Shown here: positions 51,793 to 59,796 of the stretch, in pieces | How positions within the stretch are numbered: the first letter of the stretch is position 1 | Layout of the letters: every line of letters begins with the position of its first letter | Source of the DNA: Virgibacillus doumboii | GTDB taxonomy: Bacteria > Bacillota > Bacilli > Bacillales > Amphibacillaceae | NCBI RefSeq assembly: GCF_902806455.1 | Contig: NZ_CADCWQ010000001.1 | Location: 682,001-746,000, forward strand | Length of the DNA stretch: 64,000 bases | Reading direction: 5' to 3' | The notes under the pieces: generated by a model | What the model was told of the DNA's origin: nothing | Seen by the model: only the letters and a program-made list of their open reading frames with translations | Databases searched by the model: none | Program-made: the position numbers and the translations under genes

Positions 51793-52674
51793 ATGAACAC
51801 AGTAAAAAAAGCAATTATTCCTGCTGCCGGGCTGGGTACCAGATTTCTGCCGGCGACAAAGGCAATGCCGAAAGAAATGCTGCCGATTGTCGATAAGCCG
51901 ACCATTCAATACATCGTGGAGGAAGCGGTGGAGTCCGGGATTGAGGATATCATTATTGTTACCGGTAAAGGGAAGCGGTCAATCGAGGATCATTTCGACA
52001 TCAACTTTGAATTGGAAGAAAACCTGCTGAAAAAAGAAAAGTTTGATTTGCTGGGCGAGGTTAGACAGTCTTCCAAGTTGGACATTCATTACATACGCCA
52101 AAAAGAACCTAAAGGACTGGGACATGCTGTATGGTGTGCGCGTAAATTTATTGGCAATGAACCGTTTGCTGTTTTGTTGGGTGATGATATTGTTAAAGCG
52201 GAAACGCCATGTCTGAAACAGTTAATTAATCAGTTTGAAGAAACGCAGCAGTCGATTGTCGGGGTTCAGCAGGTACCTGATAATGAAACGCACCGCTACG
52301 GAATTGTGGAGCCAAACAGTTCGGAAGGCAGGAGATACCAGGTGGAAAACTTCGTGGAAAAGCCTGAACAGGGAACTGCCCCGTCGAATTTGGCAATCAT
52401 GGGCCGTTATATTTTTACACCTGAAATTTTTTCTTATTTGGACAAGCAGGAAATCGGCGCCGGCGGTGAAATCCAGCTTACTGACGCAATTCAGAAATTG
52501 AATGATATACAAAAAGTGTATGCTTATGATTTTGAAGGTAAGCGATATGATGTTGGTGAAAAGCTGGGATTTGTGAAAACTACTATTGATATGGCTTTGG
52601 ATAATGCAAATATTAGGGAAGAGTTACTTATTTATCTTAATGAGGTGCTGGAAGAACGCTCAAATATTCGCTGA
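51793..52674 (+). CDS. galU: UTP-glucose-1-phosphate uridylyltransferase
   Basis: Nucleotidyltransferase making UDP-glucose from UTP and glucose-1-phosphate. Length is 293 residues. Motifs are [20 protein letters not shown] (residues 9-28, nucleotide-binding), [18 protein letters not shown] near 52, [20 protein letters not shown] near 102, LLGDDIV near 125 and [11 protein letters not shown] near 188. It supplies UDP-glucose needed by GalT/GalE and by cell-wall glycolipid synthesis. It resembles GtaB of Bacillus subtilis. GGGGGTCAATTAAA precedes the ATG. Confidence 0.95.
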   Translation: MNTVKKAIIPAAGLGTRFLPATKAMPKEMLPIVDKPTIQYIVEEAVESGIEDIIIVTGKGKRSIEDHFDINFELEENLLKKEKFDLLGEVRQSSKLDIHYIRQKEPKGLGHAVWCARKFIGNEPFAVLLGDDIVKAETPCLKQLINQFEETQQSIVGVQQVPDNETHRYGIVEPNSSEGRRYQVENFVEKPEQGTAPSNLAIMGRYIFTPEIFSYLDKQEIGAGGEIQLTDAIQKLNDIQKVYAYDFEGKRYDVGEKLGFVKTTIDMALDNANIREELLIYLNEVLEERSNIR

Positions 52675-52697
52675 TTAGAAAGAAAACGCCCTTAATC

Positions 52698-52748
52698 CGG
52701 GAGAGAGTCACTCAAACCCGGGAGAGAATGACGAAAACCTGGAAGACA
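52698..52748. repeat. CGGGAGAGA repeat, 3 units, 21-bp period
   Basis: CGGGAGAGA at 52698 and 52719, and a degenerate third unit (TGGAAGACA) at 52740, all 21 bp apart. It begins 23 bases after the galU stop. Confidence 0.8.
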
Positions 52749-52856
52749 GAGTAACTTGCCATAAAATATTTTCCAATGAACTTCATTATGTTTAACCCGA
52801 CCTCCAAAGGGAAATTTCATCTATAGGATGAATTATTTTCTCGAGGAGGTTTTTTT

Positions 52857-54407
52857 ATGGTAGTTCCTTATACACACGAACCGTTTACAGACTTTAGTAT
52901 ACAGGAAAATCGTCAGCTCTACGAAGATGCACTCAGCAGGATTCGCCGCATGGATTTGGGAAAGGATTATCCGCTTGTGATTGGCGGGGAACATATCTAT
53001 ACCGATGATAAACTTGAATCGGTTAATCCTTCCAACAAGGAGCAAGTAATCGGGTATGCTTCGAAAGCAACGAAAGAGCACGTGGATCAGGCGATGGAAG
53101 CTGCTCAGGCTGCTTTTAAAGAATGGCGGGAATATACGCCTGAAGAACGTGCGGGTGTTTTGTTTAAGGCTGCAGCAATTGCCCGCCGGCGGAAACATGA
53201 GTTTTCTGCGATGATGTCGTATGAAGCTGGAAAGCCGTGGGGGCAGGCTGATGCGGATACGGCTGAAGGAATTGATTTCCTGGAATACTATGGCCGGCAG
53301 ATGATTGAGCTTGGCAAGGGGAAAAAGATTAATGACCGGACTTTTGAACATAACTCCTATTTTTATCAGCCGCTTGGTCCCGGTGTTGCGATTCCGCCAT
53401 GGAACTTTGCTTTTGCGATTGTTTGCGGGACGACGGTTGGTCCTATAGTTGCGGGGAATCCAGTGCTGTTGAAGCCGTCGGAAAACACTCCGGTCATTGC
53501 GTATAAGCTGGTCGAGGTGCTTTAAGAAGCCGGATTGCCAAAAGGTGTTGTGAATTTCGTCCCGGGTGATCCGGGTGAGATTGGTGATTATCTGGTTGAC
53601 CATCCACAGACGCATTTCATTAATTTTACCGGTTCACGTGCAACAGGAACACGGATTTACAAACGTGCATCCGAGGTTCATGAAGGACAGACGCATTTAA
53701 AACGTGTTGTTGCTGAAATGGGTGGTAAGGACACGATTATAGTGGATAATGATGCGGATCTGAACCTTGCTGCAGATGCCATTGTCAACTCGGCGTTCGG
53801 GTTCCAGGGACAGAAATGTTCGGCATGTTCGCGAGCAGTTGTTCATGAGGAAGTTTACGATGAGGTTATTGAAAAAGCAAAAAAACTAGCAGAAAATGTA
53901 ACGGTTGGCGATCCTGCCCAGGAAGATACGTATATGGCAGGCATCATCAATCAGAAACAGTTTGATAAAATTAAAAATTACATCGAACTGGGCAAGAAAG
54001 AAGGAAGACTCGTATTTGGCGGCGAAACCGACGACTCTGAAGGTTATTTTGTCTATCCAACGATATTCGCGGATCTGAATCCGAAAGCAACGATTATGCA
54101 GGAAGAAATTTTCGGCCCTGTTGTTGGATTTGCCAAAGCAAAAGATTTTGACGAACTGTTGGAAATAGCAAATAATACCGACTACGGACTGACCGGCGCC
54201 GTTATCTCAAATAACCGCAAACACTTGAACCGTGCCCGATATGAATTCCATGTTGGTAATTTGTATTTCAACCGTGGCTGCACAGCTTCCATCGTTGGCT
54301 ACCATCCATTTGGCGGTTTCAAAATGTCCGGTACAGATGCCAAGGCAGGCGGACCAGACTATCTGTTGAACTTCCTTGAGGCGAAGACAGTGTCGGAAAT
54401 GCTGTAG
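52857..54407 (+). pseudogene. rocA: 1-pyrroline-5-carboxylate dehydrogenase, interrupted by a stop codon
   Basis: Oxidises glutamate-5-semialdehyde to glutamate in proline and arginine catabolism. The two halves (52857-53525 and 53535-54407) are in one frame and together give about 515 codons, the normal length. A TAA at 53523-53525 sits in [22 protein letters not shown], where homologues have a sense codon. The rest looks intact: GVAIPPWNFAFAI, the catalytic Glu in [10 protein letters not shown] and catalytic Cys in [10 protein letters not shown], and the NAD and oligomerisation segments. CGAGGAGG precedes the ATG. So there is a recent nonsense change, programmed read-through or a sequencing error. 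Confidence 0.9.
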
Positions 54408-54417
54408 ACCGTATTTG

Positions 54418-54453
54418 AAAAGTCGGATGCGTATCAACCGCTTCGACTTTTTT
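54418..54453 (+). terminator. Intrinsic terminator of rocA
   Basis: AAAAGTCG (54418-54425) pairs with CGACTTTT (54444-54451), with further T residues. Confidence 0.8.
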
Positions 54454-54482
54454 ATATGAATTTATTATTTTCTAAAAATTCA

Positions 54483-54510
54483 TTGCAAATTTATCTCAAA
54501 ATGGTAAAAT
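54483..54510 (+). promoter_or_regulatory. Sigma-A promoter of the orphan trpB, with hairpin downstream
   Basis: TTGCAA (54483-54488), 16 bp, then TAAAAT (54505-54510). A perfect inverted repeat, GTATTCT/AGAATAC (54520-54526 and 54533-54539), overlaps the likely start of transcription and could be an operator. Confidence 0.6.
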
Positions 54511-54569
54511 AGCTCCCAAGTATTCTTATTATAGAATACCAGTATAGTATAGAGGAGCTGAGTAGAGTT

Positions 54570-55742
54570 ATGAGCAGTAAGCAAAGTGTAGCGGAGAAAG
54601 GATTTTTCGGGGAGTTTGGAGGCAGTTATGTTCCTGACGACCTGAACAAGGTTTTATCCTATGTGGCCGAGAAATTTGAGAAGTATCGGAATGACCCGGA
54701 TTTTGAACAGGAATTTCGGTATTACCTGAAGGAGTTTGTCGGTCGCGATAATCCACTGACTTTTGCCGGGAATCTTACGGAAAAAATTGGTGGAGCGAAA
54801 ATATATTTAAAACGTGAAGATCTGAATCATACCGGTGCCCATAAAATTAACAATGTTATTGGCCAGATTTTACTGGCAAAGCGGATGGGTGTTAAGCGGA
54901 TTGTAGCAGAGACCGGTGCCGGGCAGCATGGTGTTGCGACTGCAACGGCATGTGCGATGTTCGGCATTCCATGTACGGTTTATATGGGAAAACTTGATAC
55001 GAAACGCCAGAAATTAAATGTGTTTCGGATGGAGCTTCTGGGAGCGGAAGTTATCCCGGTTGAAAATGGCCAGGGTCGCTTGAAGGACGCTGTTGATGAG
55101 GCGTTAAATGACCTGGTGGAAAATCAGGAGAATACATTTTACCTGCTTGGTTCAGCCGTTGGACCGCACCCGTATCCAACCATGGTCAAATATTTTCAAG
55201 CTGTGATCAGTCAGGAATCAAAGCGCCAGATAATTGAAAAAGAAGGTAAACTTCCGGCAGCAGTTGTTGCTTGTGTCGGTGGGGGCAGTAATGCGATTGG
55301 TGCGTTTGCTCATTATATTGAGGAAAATGAGGTTCGTTTGGTTGGTGTAGAACCAACTGAAGCTTCGACGATTACGAAAGGTGAACCTGCTGTTATTCAC
55401 GGGTTTAAATGCCTGACACTTCTCAATGAAGATGGGGAACCACAGCCAACGTATTCGATTGCAGCCGGACTGGATTACCCAGGTGTCGGGCCTGAGCATA
55501 GTCATCTTAAAACCAGTGGAAGAGCTGAATATGAAACTGTGACTGGTGATGAAGCACTTGAAGCTTTTCAGGAACTGTCCAAAGTCGAAGGGATTATTCC
55601 TGCACTGGAAAGTTCACATGCTGTCGCACAAGCGATTAAGCTTGCAAAGTCGCTGCCGAAAGAGGATTCGATTATTGTGAATCTATCAGGCAGGGGCGAT
55701 AAGGATGTTGATCAGGTTTTTGAGATGATACAAAAACAATAG
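54570..55742 (+). CDS. trpB: Orphan tryptophan synthase beta chain
   Basis: PLP enzyme condensing indole and serine. Length is 390 residues. It has GEFGGSYVPDDL near the start, the Schiff-base Lys in REDLNHTGAHKINN (about residue 87), AETGAGQHGVATATACAMFG near 110, the phosphate loop CVGGGSNAIG near 232, and LSGRGDKD at the end. trpA and the other trp genes are absent. Compared with Bacillus TrpB, the segment between GVEPTEAS and TKGEPAVIHG is shorter, lacking the usual GKGIDT-x-HAA loop. It may use free indole or another nucleophile instead of pairing with TrpA. Confidence 0.9.
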   Translation: MSSKQSVAEKGFFGEFGGSYVPDDLNKVLSYVAEKFEKYRNDPDFEQEFRYYLKEFVGRDNPLTFAGNLTEKIGGAKIYLKREDLNHTGAHKINNVIGQILLAKRMGVKRIVAETGAGQHGVATATACAMFGIPCTVYMGKLDTKRQKLNVFRMELLGAEVIPVENGQGRLKDAVDEALNDLVENQENTFYLLGSAVGPHPYPTMVKYFQAVISQESKRQIIEKEGKLPAAVVACVGGGSNAIGAFAHYIEENEVRLVGVEPTEASTITKGEPAVIHGFKCLTLLNEDGEPQPTYSIAAGLDYPGVGPEHSHLKTSGRAEYETVTGDEALEAFQELSKVEGIIPALESSHAVAQAIKLAKSLPKEDSIIVNLSGRGDKDVDQVFEMIQKQ

Positions 55743-55755
55743 ATTATTTAAGTAT

Positions 55756-55793
55756 AAGCCGATGATCTTCTTGATGGAGTCGTCGGCTTTTTG
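55756..55793 (+). terminator. Intrinsic terminator of trpB
   Basis: AAGCCGATGA (55756-55765) pairs with the GTCGTCGGCTT arm, followed by T5. Confidence 0.85.
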
Positions 55794-55832
55794 TATCAAG
55801 TACATTTGATTATTAATGGTTCCTTTTTGTTG

Positions 55833-56010
55833 GGGGACATTTATTCCCCTATTACTCGAAAATAACTTCGTTTTAAAGTTTTGGCGGACATATTTTCCTT
55901 TATTTAGATAAATTTATGTCAAAATAGGATTTTTTTTGATCGATAACGGAACAGAAGTCCGTGGAATTACAAATACGCCGGACTTGACTGGAATAACGGA
56001 ATATATGTCC
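55833..56010. repeat. 178-bp composite element: two direct and two inverted units (copy 2)
   Basis: Direct units at 55833 (GGGGACATTTATTCCCCTAT) and 55884 (GCGGACATATTTTCCTTTAT) are 51 bp apart. Inverted units at 55947 and 55997 are 50 bp apart. It has the same length and order as 50362-50539 but unlike spacers. It ends 26 bp before the -35 box of the GntR-type gene. Apart from this element, its flanks and the promoter, the 398-base gap after trpB is empty. Confidence 0.85.
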
Positions 56011-56036
56011 GGATAAATTTTTTTCAAATGAAACCC

Positions 56037-56065
56037 TTTACAATTTATAAACCATATTTTATACT
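56037..56065 (+). promoter_or_regulatory. Sigma-A promoter of the amino-sugar regulator
   Basis: TTTACA (56037-56042), 17 bp, then TATACT (56060-56065). Confidence 0.8.
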
Positions 56066-56070
56066 TATCT

Positions 56071-56110
56071 TAACTGGTCATAACCATATAACAATTTCTA
56101 ATACCAGTTA
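56071..56110. promoter_or_regulatory. Inverted repeat TAACTGGT/ACCAGTTA, GntR (NagR/DasR-type) operator region
   Basis: TAACTGGT (56071-56078) and ACCAGTTA (56103-56110) are perfect inverted 8-mers. The left one is also part of TGGTCATAACCA (56075-56086), which resembles the known dre-type ACTGGTCTANACCAGT site of NagR/DasR. It lies just after the -10 box, consistent with autorepression. Confidence 0.75.
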
Positions 56111-56140
56111 CCACATTTTTTGGGAGGTGGGAAGTGCGAA

Positions 56141-56857
56141 TTGGATAAGAAGAGTAAGGTTCCACTGTATTTACAATTAATGGAGGACTTAATTAAGAAA
56201 ATAGATGCTGGAGAATATCAGGTGGATGAGAAGCTTCCTTCCGAGCGTGAGTTGTGTGAACTCCATGACCTCAGCCGGATAACTGTAAGGCAAACGCTGC
56301 AGGAGCTGGAGCGCGAGGGTCATATTTATAAGCTTCATGGCAAGGGAACGTTCGTTTCGCCAAAAAGCTATAATCAAAACCTCGTCAAGCTTTACAGTTT
56401 TACCGAAGAAATGAAGGAAATGGGAAAAACACCTGCGACACAAGTTCTTTCGTTTCGTGAAATTGCATTGGATGAAAGACTGGCAAATAAGATGGACCTG
56501 ACGCCATTGGATGAAGCTTTTCAAGTAGTCAGACTGCGGCTTGCTGATGACGAGCCATTAATGTATGAAACGTCCTATCTTCCAAAAAAGACCTTTCCAC
56601 ATTTGACCGAAAAAGACCTGGATGAACGTCCGATGTATGACGTGTTTAGCCAGGATTATCAGGTTGGTGTGACGAAAGCAGTTGAGCGGTTTTCTGCAAC
56701 AAGTGTACGCAAGCAAGAGGCGGTACAGCTTGGAATGACCGCAGATCAGCCTGCAATGTTGATTAAGCGTTTTGCTTATCATAATGATGAATTGATTGAG
56801 TATACTATTAGTGTAGCACGTGGTGACAAGTTTGATTACACTGTCGAGTTAACCTAA
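56141..56857 (+). CDS. GntR/HutC-family regulator (NagR-like)
   Basis: Repressor of 238 residues from the TTG at 56141 behind GGGAGGTGGG. The N-terminal winged helix has KVPLYLQLMEDLIKKIDAGE and LPSERELCELHDLSRITVRQ, followed by LHGKGTFVSP. The C-terminal UTRA domain (from about residue 80) binds a phosphorylated amino sugar in homologues. TAACTGGT motifs occur before both this gene and agaS. The likely effector is an amino-sugar phosphate such as GalN-6-P or GlcN-6-P (inference). It replaces the DeoR-type AgaR seen in enteric GalNAc operons. Confidence 0.88.
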   Translation: MDKKSKVPLYLQLMEDLIKKIDAGEYQVDEKLPSERELCELHDLSRITVRQTLQELEREGHIYKLHGKGTFVSPKSYNQNLVKLYSFTEEMKEMGKTPATQVLSFREIALDERLANKMDLTPLDEAFQVVRLRLADDEPLMYETSYLPKKTFPHLTEKDLDERPMYDVFSQDYQVGVTKAVERFSATSVRKQEAVQLGMTADQPAMLIKRFAYHNDELIEYTISVARGDKFDYTVELT

Positions 56858-56920
56858 AACTCTATTAAGTGAAGTGGTATTAACCGCTTTAATAGAGAAA
56901 ACACTTAATAGAGTTATTTT
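56858..56920 (+). terminator. Terminator/attenuator hairpin between the regulator and agaS
   Basis: AACTCTATTAAGTG (56858-56871) pairs perfectly with CACTTAATAGAGTT (56902-56915). A nested AAGTGGT/ACCGCTT stem lies in the loop, and ATTTTT follows. Confidence 0.8.
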
Positions 56921-56927
56921 TAAACAA

Positions 56928-56951
56928 TAACTGGTAATGACAACATAACCA
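56928..56951. promoter_or_regulatory. Second TAACTGGT site, before agaS
   Basis: TAACTGGT (56928-56935) followed by TAACCA (56946-56951) repeats the elements of the site before the regulator gene. It lies about 37 bp upstream of the agaS start. Confidence 0.6.
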
Positions 56952-56987
56952 CAATACACAATATAACAGCAAGATGGAGGAATAGAA

Positions 56988-58151
56988 ATGTTTACGTTTA
57001 CTGAGGAAGAATTGCGTTCCAAAAAAGCGATTCATACTGCATCGGAAATTTCCCAGCAGCCTGAAGTTTGGCAGGAGCTGACAGCATCACTTTCCGAACA
57101 AAAGGAATCATTAAATCATTTTATTAACTCGATTTATACAAAACACGAACATGTTCGTGTGATTTTCACAGGAGCCGGAACATCAGCATTTATCGGTGAC
57201 ACGATTGCACCTGTATTGTGCAGGGAAAATAAGGGGAATGTTCAATTTGATGCGGTTCCGACAACGGATATTGTTTCCAATCCCAAAGAATTTTTACAAA
57301 AAGATGTTCCAACTATTATGGTGTCGTTTGCACGCTCCGGAAACAGCCCGGAAAGTGTAGCATCTGTGGCACTTGGTGAACAGGTCGTTGAGGATTTTTA
57401 TCAGGTGGTAATCACGTGCAATAAAGATGGACAGCTTGCCAGTAATACGAAAAATGATAAAAACTCAGTAACTATATTAACCCCGGATAAGGCACACGAT
57501 AAAGGGTTTGCAATGACAAGCAGTTTCACTTGTATGCTGATAGCTGCATACACTCTGTTTACGTCAAATGATTTTGACAAAAATGTTGTTGCTGATGCGG
57601 AAAAATTGCTTGAAACTCTGCCTGCTAAAATCAATGAAATTATTGATTTTGATTTTGAGCGTATTGTTTATTTAGGATCAGGAATGCTGGGGCAGCTTTC
57701 ACATGAAGCGGCACTGAAGATGCTTGAGTTAAGTGCCGGGAAAGTGGTGGCAGTACACGAATCATCACTTGGTTTCCGCCATGGTCCAAAGTCGATTTTA
57801 GACGAAAAATCAGCAGTTGTTGTGTTTATGTCACAGGACCCGTATACACGAAAATACGATATGGATATTTTGCGTGAGATTGCAGAAGATGATTCTGAAA
57901 TGAAAGTAATTGCACTTACGGAGAAAGCGGATGCAGAAGTTAGTGAATTGGCTGATTGGACAATTTCAGTTACGAGCGGAAACGAGAGCTTGTCCGGAGA
58001 TTTCCATCTGGCACTGCTTTATGTGATTTTTGCTCAGGCGCTTGCATTGAATAAATCACTGCAGCTTGGCATCACACCGGATAATCCGAGCCCGGACGGT
58101 CGTGTGAATCGTGTGGTGCAGGGTGTAACGATCTATGATTATGATGGATGA
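56988..58151 (+). CDS. agaS: AgaS-type amino-sugar isomerase/deaminase (double SIS domain)
   Basis: Cytosolic enzyme of 387 residues with two SIS domains, of the AgaS family, which deaminates and isomerises galactosamine-6-phosphate to tagatose-6-phosphate. SIS1 contains VIFTGAGTSAFIGDTIAPVL (residues 60-79) and VSFARSGNSPESVA near 112. SIS2 contains YLGSGMLGQLSHEAALKMLE near 227 and ESSLGFRHGPKSIL near 262, with the conserved His. The C-terminus has TPDNPSPDGRVNRVVQGV. AAGATGGAGGAA precedes the ATG. Downstream lacC and lacD use its product. Confidence 0.92.
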   Translation: MFTFTEEELRSKKAIHTASEISQQPEVWQELTASLSEQKESLNHFINSIYTKHEHVRVIFTGAGTSAFIGDTIAPVLCRENKGNVQFDAVPTTDIVSNPKEFLQKDVPTIMVSFARSGNSPESVASVALGEQVVEDFYQVVITCNKDGQLASNTKNDKNSVTILTPDKAHDKGFAMTSSFTCMLIAAYTLFTSNDFDKNVVADAEKLLETLPAKINEIIDFDFERIVYLGSGMLGQLSHEAALKMLELSAGKVVAVHESSLGFRHGPKSILDEKSAVVVFMSQDPYTRKYDMDILREIAEDDSEMKVIALTEKADAEVSELADWTISVTSGNESLSGDFHLALLYVIFAQALALNKSLQLGITPDNPSPDGRVNRVVQGVTIYDYDG

Positions 58152-58220
58152 GAGAGAAGTATTTTTAAAGGAATACAGTTGAGGATGCAACATAATTTGC
58201 CGTAAAAAAGGAGTAATCCT

Positions 58221-58670
58221 ATGATTAAAGAATTATTGACAGAATCAACGATCAGTCTTCAAGTGGAAGCAGCTGATTGGGAAGACGCTGGAGTTAAAGC
58301 AGGGGAATTACTATTAAAGAACAATTCTATTAAAGAAGATTATATCCAAAGAATGCTTGAGGCTGTTCATGAATATGGACCATATATTGTTATAGCGCCA
58401 GGCATGGCTTTGTTTCACGCAAGGCCTGAGGAAAGTGTGAATGAAATATGCTTAAGTATGATTACCTTAAAAAAACCAGTTGAATTTGGGGCAGATGGTA
58501 AGGACCCGGTAGATCTGGTATTTGCACTTGGGGCGATTGAACATGATTCGCATTTAAAAGCTATGGCTGAGCTGATGAAAATCTTACAGGATAATGAGCT
58601 GGTAAATGAGATTAAAAGTGAAACGAATGCAGAAAAAGTTTTAAAAATGATCTATGAAAAAGTAGAGTAG
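58221..58670 (+). CDS. PTS EIIA component (ascorbate/fructose-mannitol type)
   Basis: Phosphocarrier of 149 residues receiving phosphate from HPr. The phospho-His is in YIVIAPGMALFHARPEES (His about residue 73), the EIIA Fru/Mtl/UlaC motif, with a second conserved His in MLEAVHEYGPYI. It supports phosphorylation of the sugar transported by the EIIC encoded two genes on. The stop is 12 bases before the next gene. The ATG follows AAAAGGAGTAAT. Confidence 0.9.
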   Translation: MIKELLTESTISLQVEAADWEDAGVKAGELLLKNNSIKEDYIQRMLEAVHEYGPYIVIAPGMALFHARPEESVNEICLSMITLKKPVEFGADGKDPVDLVFALGAIEHDSHLKAMAELMKILQDNELVNEIKSETNAEKVLKMIYEKVE

Positions 58671-58682
58671 GAGGAACTCAAC

Positions 58683-59417
58683 ATGTTATACAAAGAATAT
58701 TTTTCAAGTATTGAAAAGTCACTTGCGGAAATCGCAGAAAAGGAAAGCGAAAATATACTGAAAGCGGCTGCATTAATAGACGAATCCATAGAAAATGATG
58801 GAGTTCTTCATGTATTTGGGTGTGGGCATTCGCAAATGTATGCGATGGAGCTATTCTATAGAGCTGGCGGCCTAGTACCTGTTAACGCAATTTTGCCGCC
58901 TGCACTTTCACTTGCACCAACTGCTCCTTTAAGCACTTTTGCTGAAAGGCAAACAGGACTGGCGAAAGTGGTTCTTGATGCTGAAAATATTAAATCTCAA
59001 GACGTCATGTTAATTGTATCAACTTCGGGCAGAAATGCTGTACCAATCGAAATGGCTATTGAAGCAAAAAATCGGGGATTGAAAGTGATAGCATTAACTT
59101 CCATGTCATTTTCGAAAGAAGTAAGTTCCAGACATGAAAGCAATAAAAAACTTTATCAATTAGCGGATGTTGTGCTGGACAACCATGGTGAACCGGGAGA
59201 TGCAGTATTAAAAACTCCTGGTGTGGGGTCAAAATTTGCACCGACTTCATCAGTGATTGGATTTACAATACTCCAATCAATCGTTGCCCAGGTTATTGGG
59301 AACCTTAGTCAGAAAGGTATTGAGCCGCCTATATATGTCAGTTCTAACCTTGATAAAGGAGATCAAATCAATAAGAAATTCATCGAGAAATATCGTGAAA
59401 GAATAAATTGCCTGTAG
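58683..59417 (+). CDS. SIS-domain sugar-phosphate isomerase-like protein (UPF0309-type)
   Basis: Cytosolic SIS-domain protein of 244 residues, unlike AgaS in being a single SIS domain. The phosphate-binding loop is LHVFGCGHSQMYAMELFYRA (about residues 40-59), the SIS Ser/Thr loop is MLIVSTSGRNAVPIEMAIEA near 103, and a C-terminal LDNHGEPGDAVL segment is present. It is close to the UPF0309/YckQ-like proteins distantly related to MurNAc-6-P etherases and GmhA. It is encoded between EIIA and EIIB, so it should act on the imported phosphosugar. The reaction is unknown. Confidence 0.82.
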   Translation: MLYKEYFSSIEKSLAEIAEKESENILKAAALIDESIENDGVLHVFGCGHSQMYAMELFYRAGGLVPVNAILPPALSLAPTAPLSTFAERQTGLAKVVLDAENIKSQDVMLIVSTSGRNAVPIEMAIEAKNRGLKVIALTSMSFSKEVSSRHESNKKLYQLADVVLDNHGEPGDAVLKTPGVGSKFAPTSSVIGFTILQSIVAQVIGNLSQKGIEPPIYVSSNLDKGDQINKKFIEKYRERINCL

Positions 59418-59431
59418 GGGGGGTGAGTGTA

Positions 59432-59710
59432 ATGGAAATAATCACAGTTTGTGGAATGGGTTTTGGAACTAGTCTAATGCTTAAGATGACAGTAGACGAT
59501 ATCTTAAACGAAGAAGGTGTCAGAGCAGAAGTAAGCGCTTTAGATGTAGGATCTGCTAAAGGGAGAACTGCTGATTTAATAATGGCTTCAGCAGATTTAG
59601 AATCATCTCTTGAAAGTGTAGAAATTAGAAAAGTATTTATTAATAATTTGACTGATACTGAAGAAGTCCGAAGCAAACTATTGGAAGAACTAAAAGATAT
59701 GGAAGATTGA
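59432..59710 (+). CDS. PTS EIIB component (ascorbate/galactitol type)
   Basis: Phospho-Cys carrier of 92 residues from the ATG at 59432, behind GGGGGGGTG; an in-frame TTG at 59408 overlaps the previous gene. It starts MEIITVCGMGFGTSLMLKMT, where Cys7 is the phosphorylation site and the loop CGMGFGTS is of the UlaB/GatB type. It takes phosphate from the EIIA and passes it to the sugar bound by the EIIC encoded next. Confidence 0.92.
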   Translation: MEIITVCGMGFGTSLMLKMTVDDILNEEGVRAEVSALDVGSAKGRTADLIMASADLESSLESVEIRKVFINNLTDTEEVRSKLLEELKDMED

Positions 59711-59796
59711 TAATTAAAGGTGTAAGCTATGGGATTCGTCCCAAGCTTACATCAAGTTCACCTGAAAACATATATTTGGTCAAAGGAGGAGTTAAG

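Noticed and set aside
51793..52674. galU as part of the gal operon
   Set aside because: It lies almost 19 kb away from galKETM with its own context, so it is related in pathway only.
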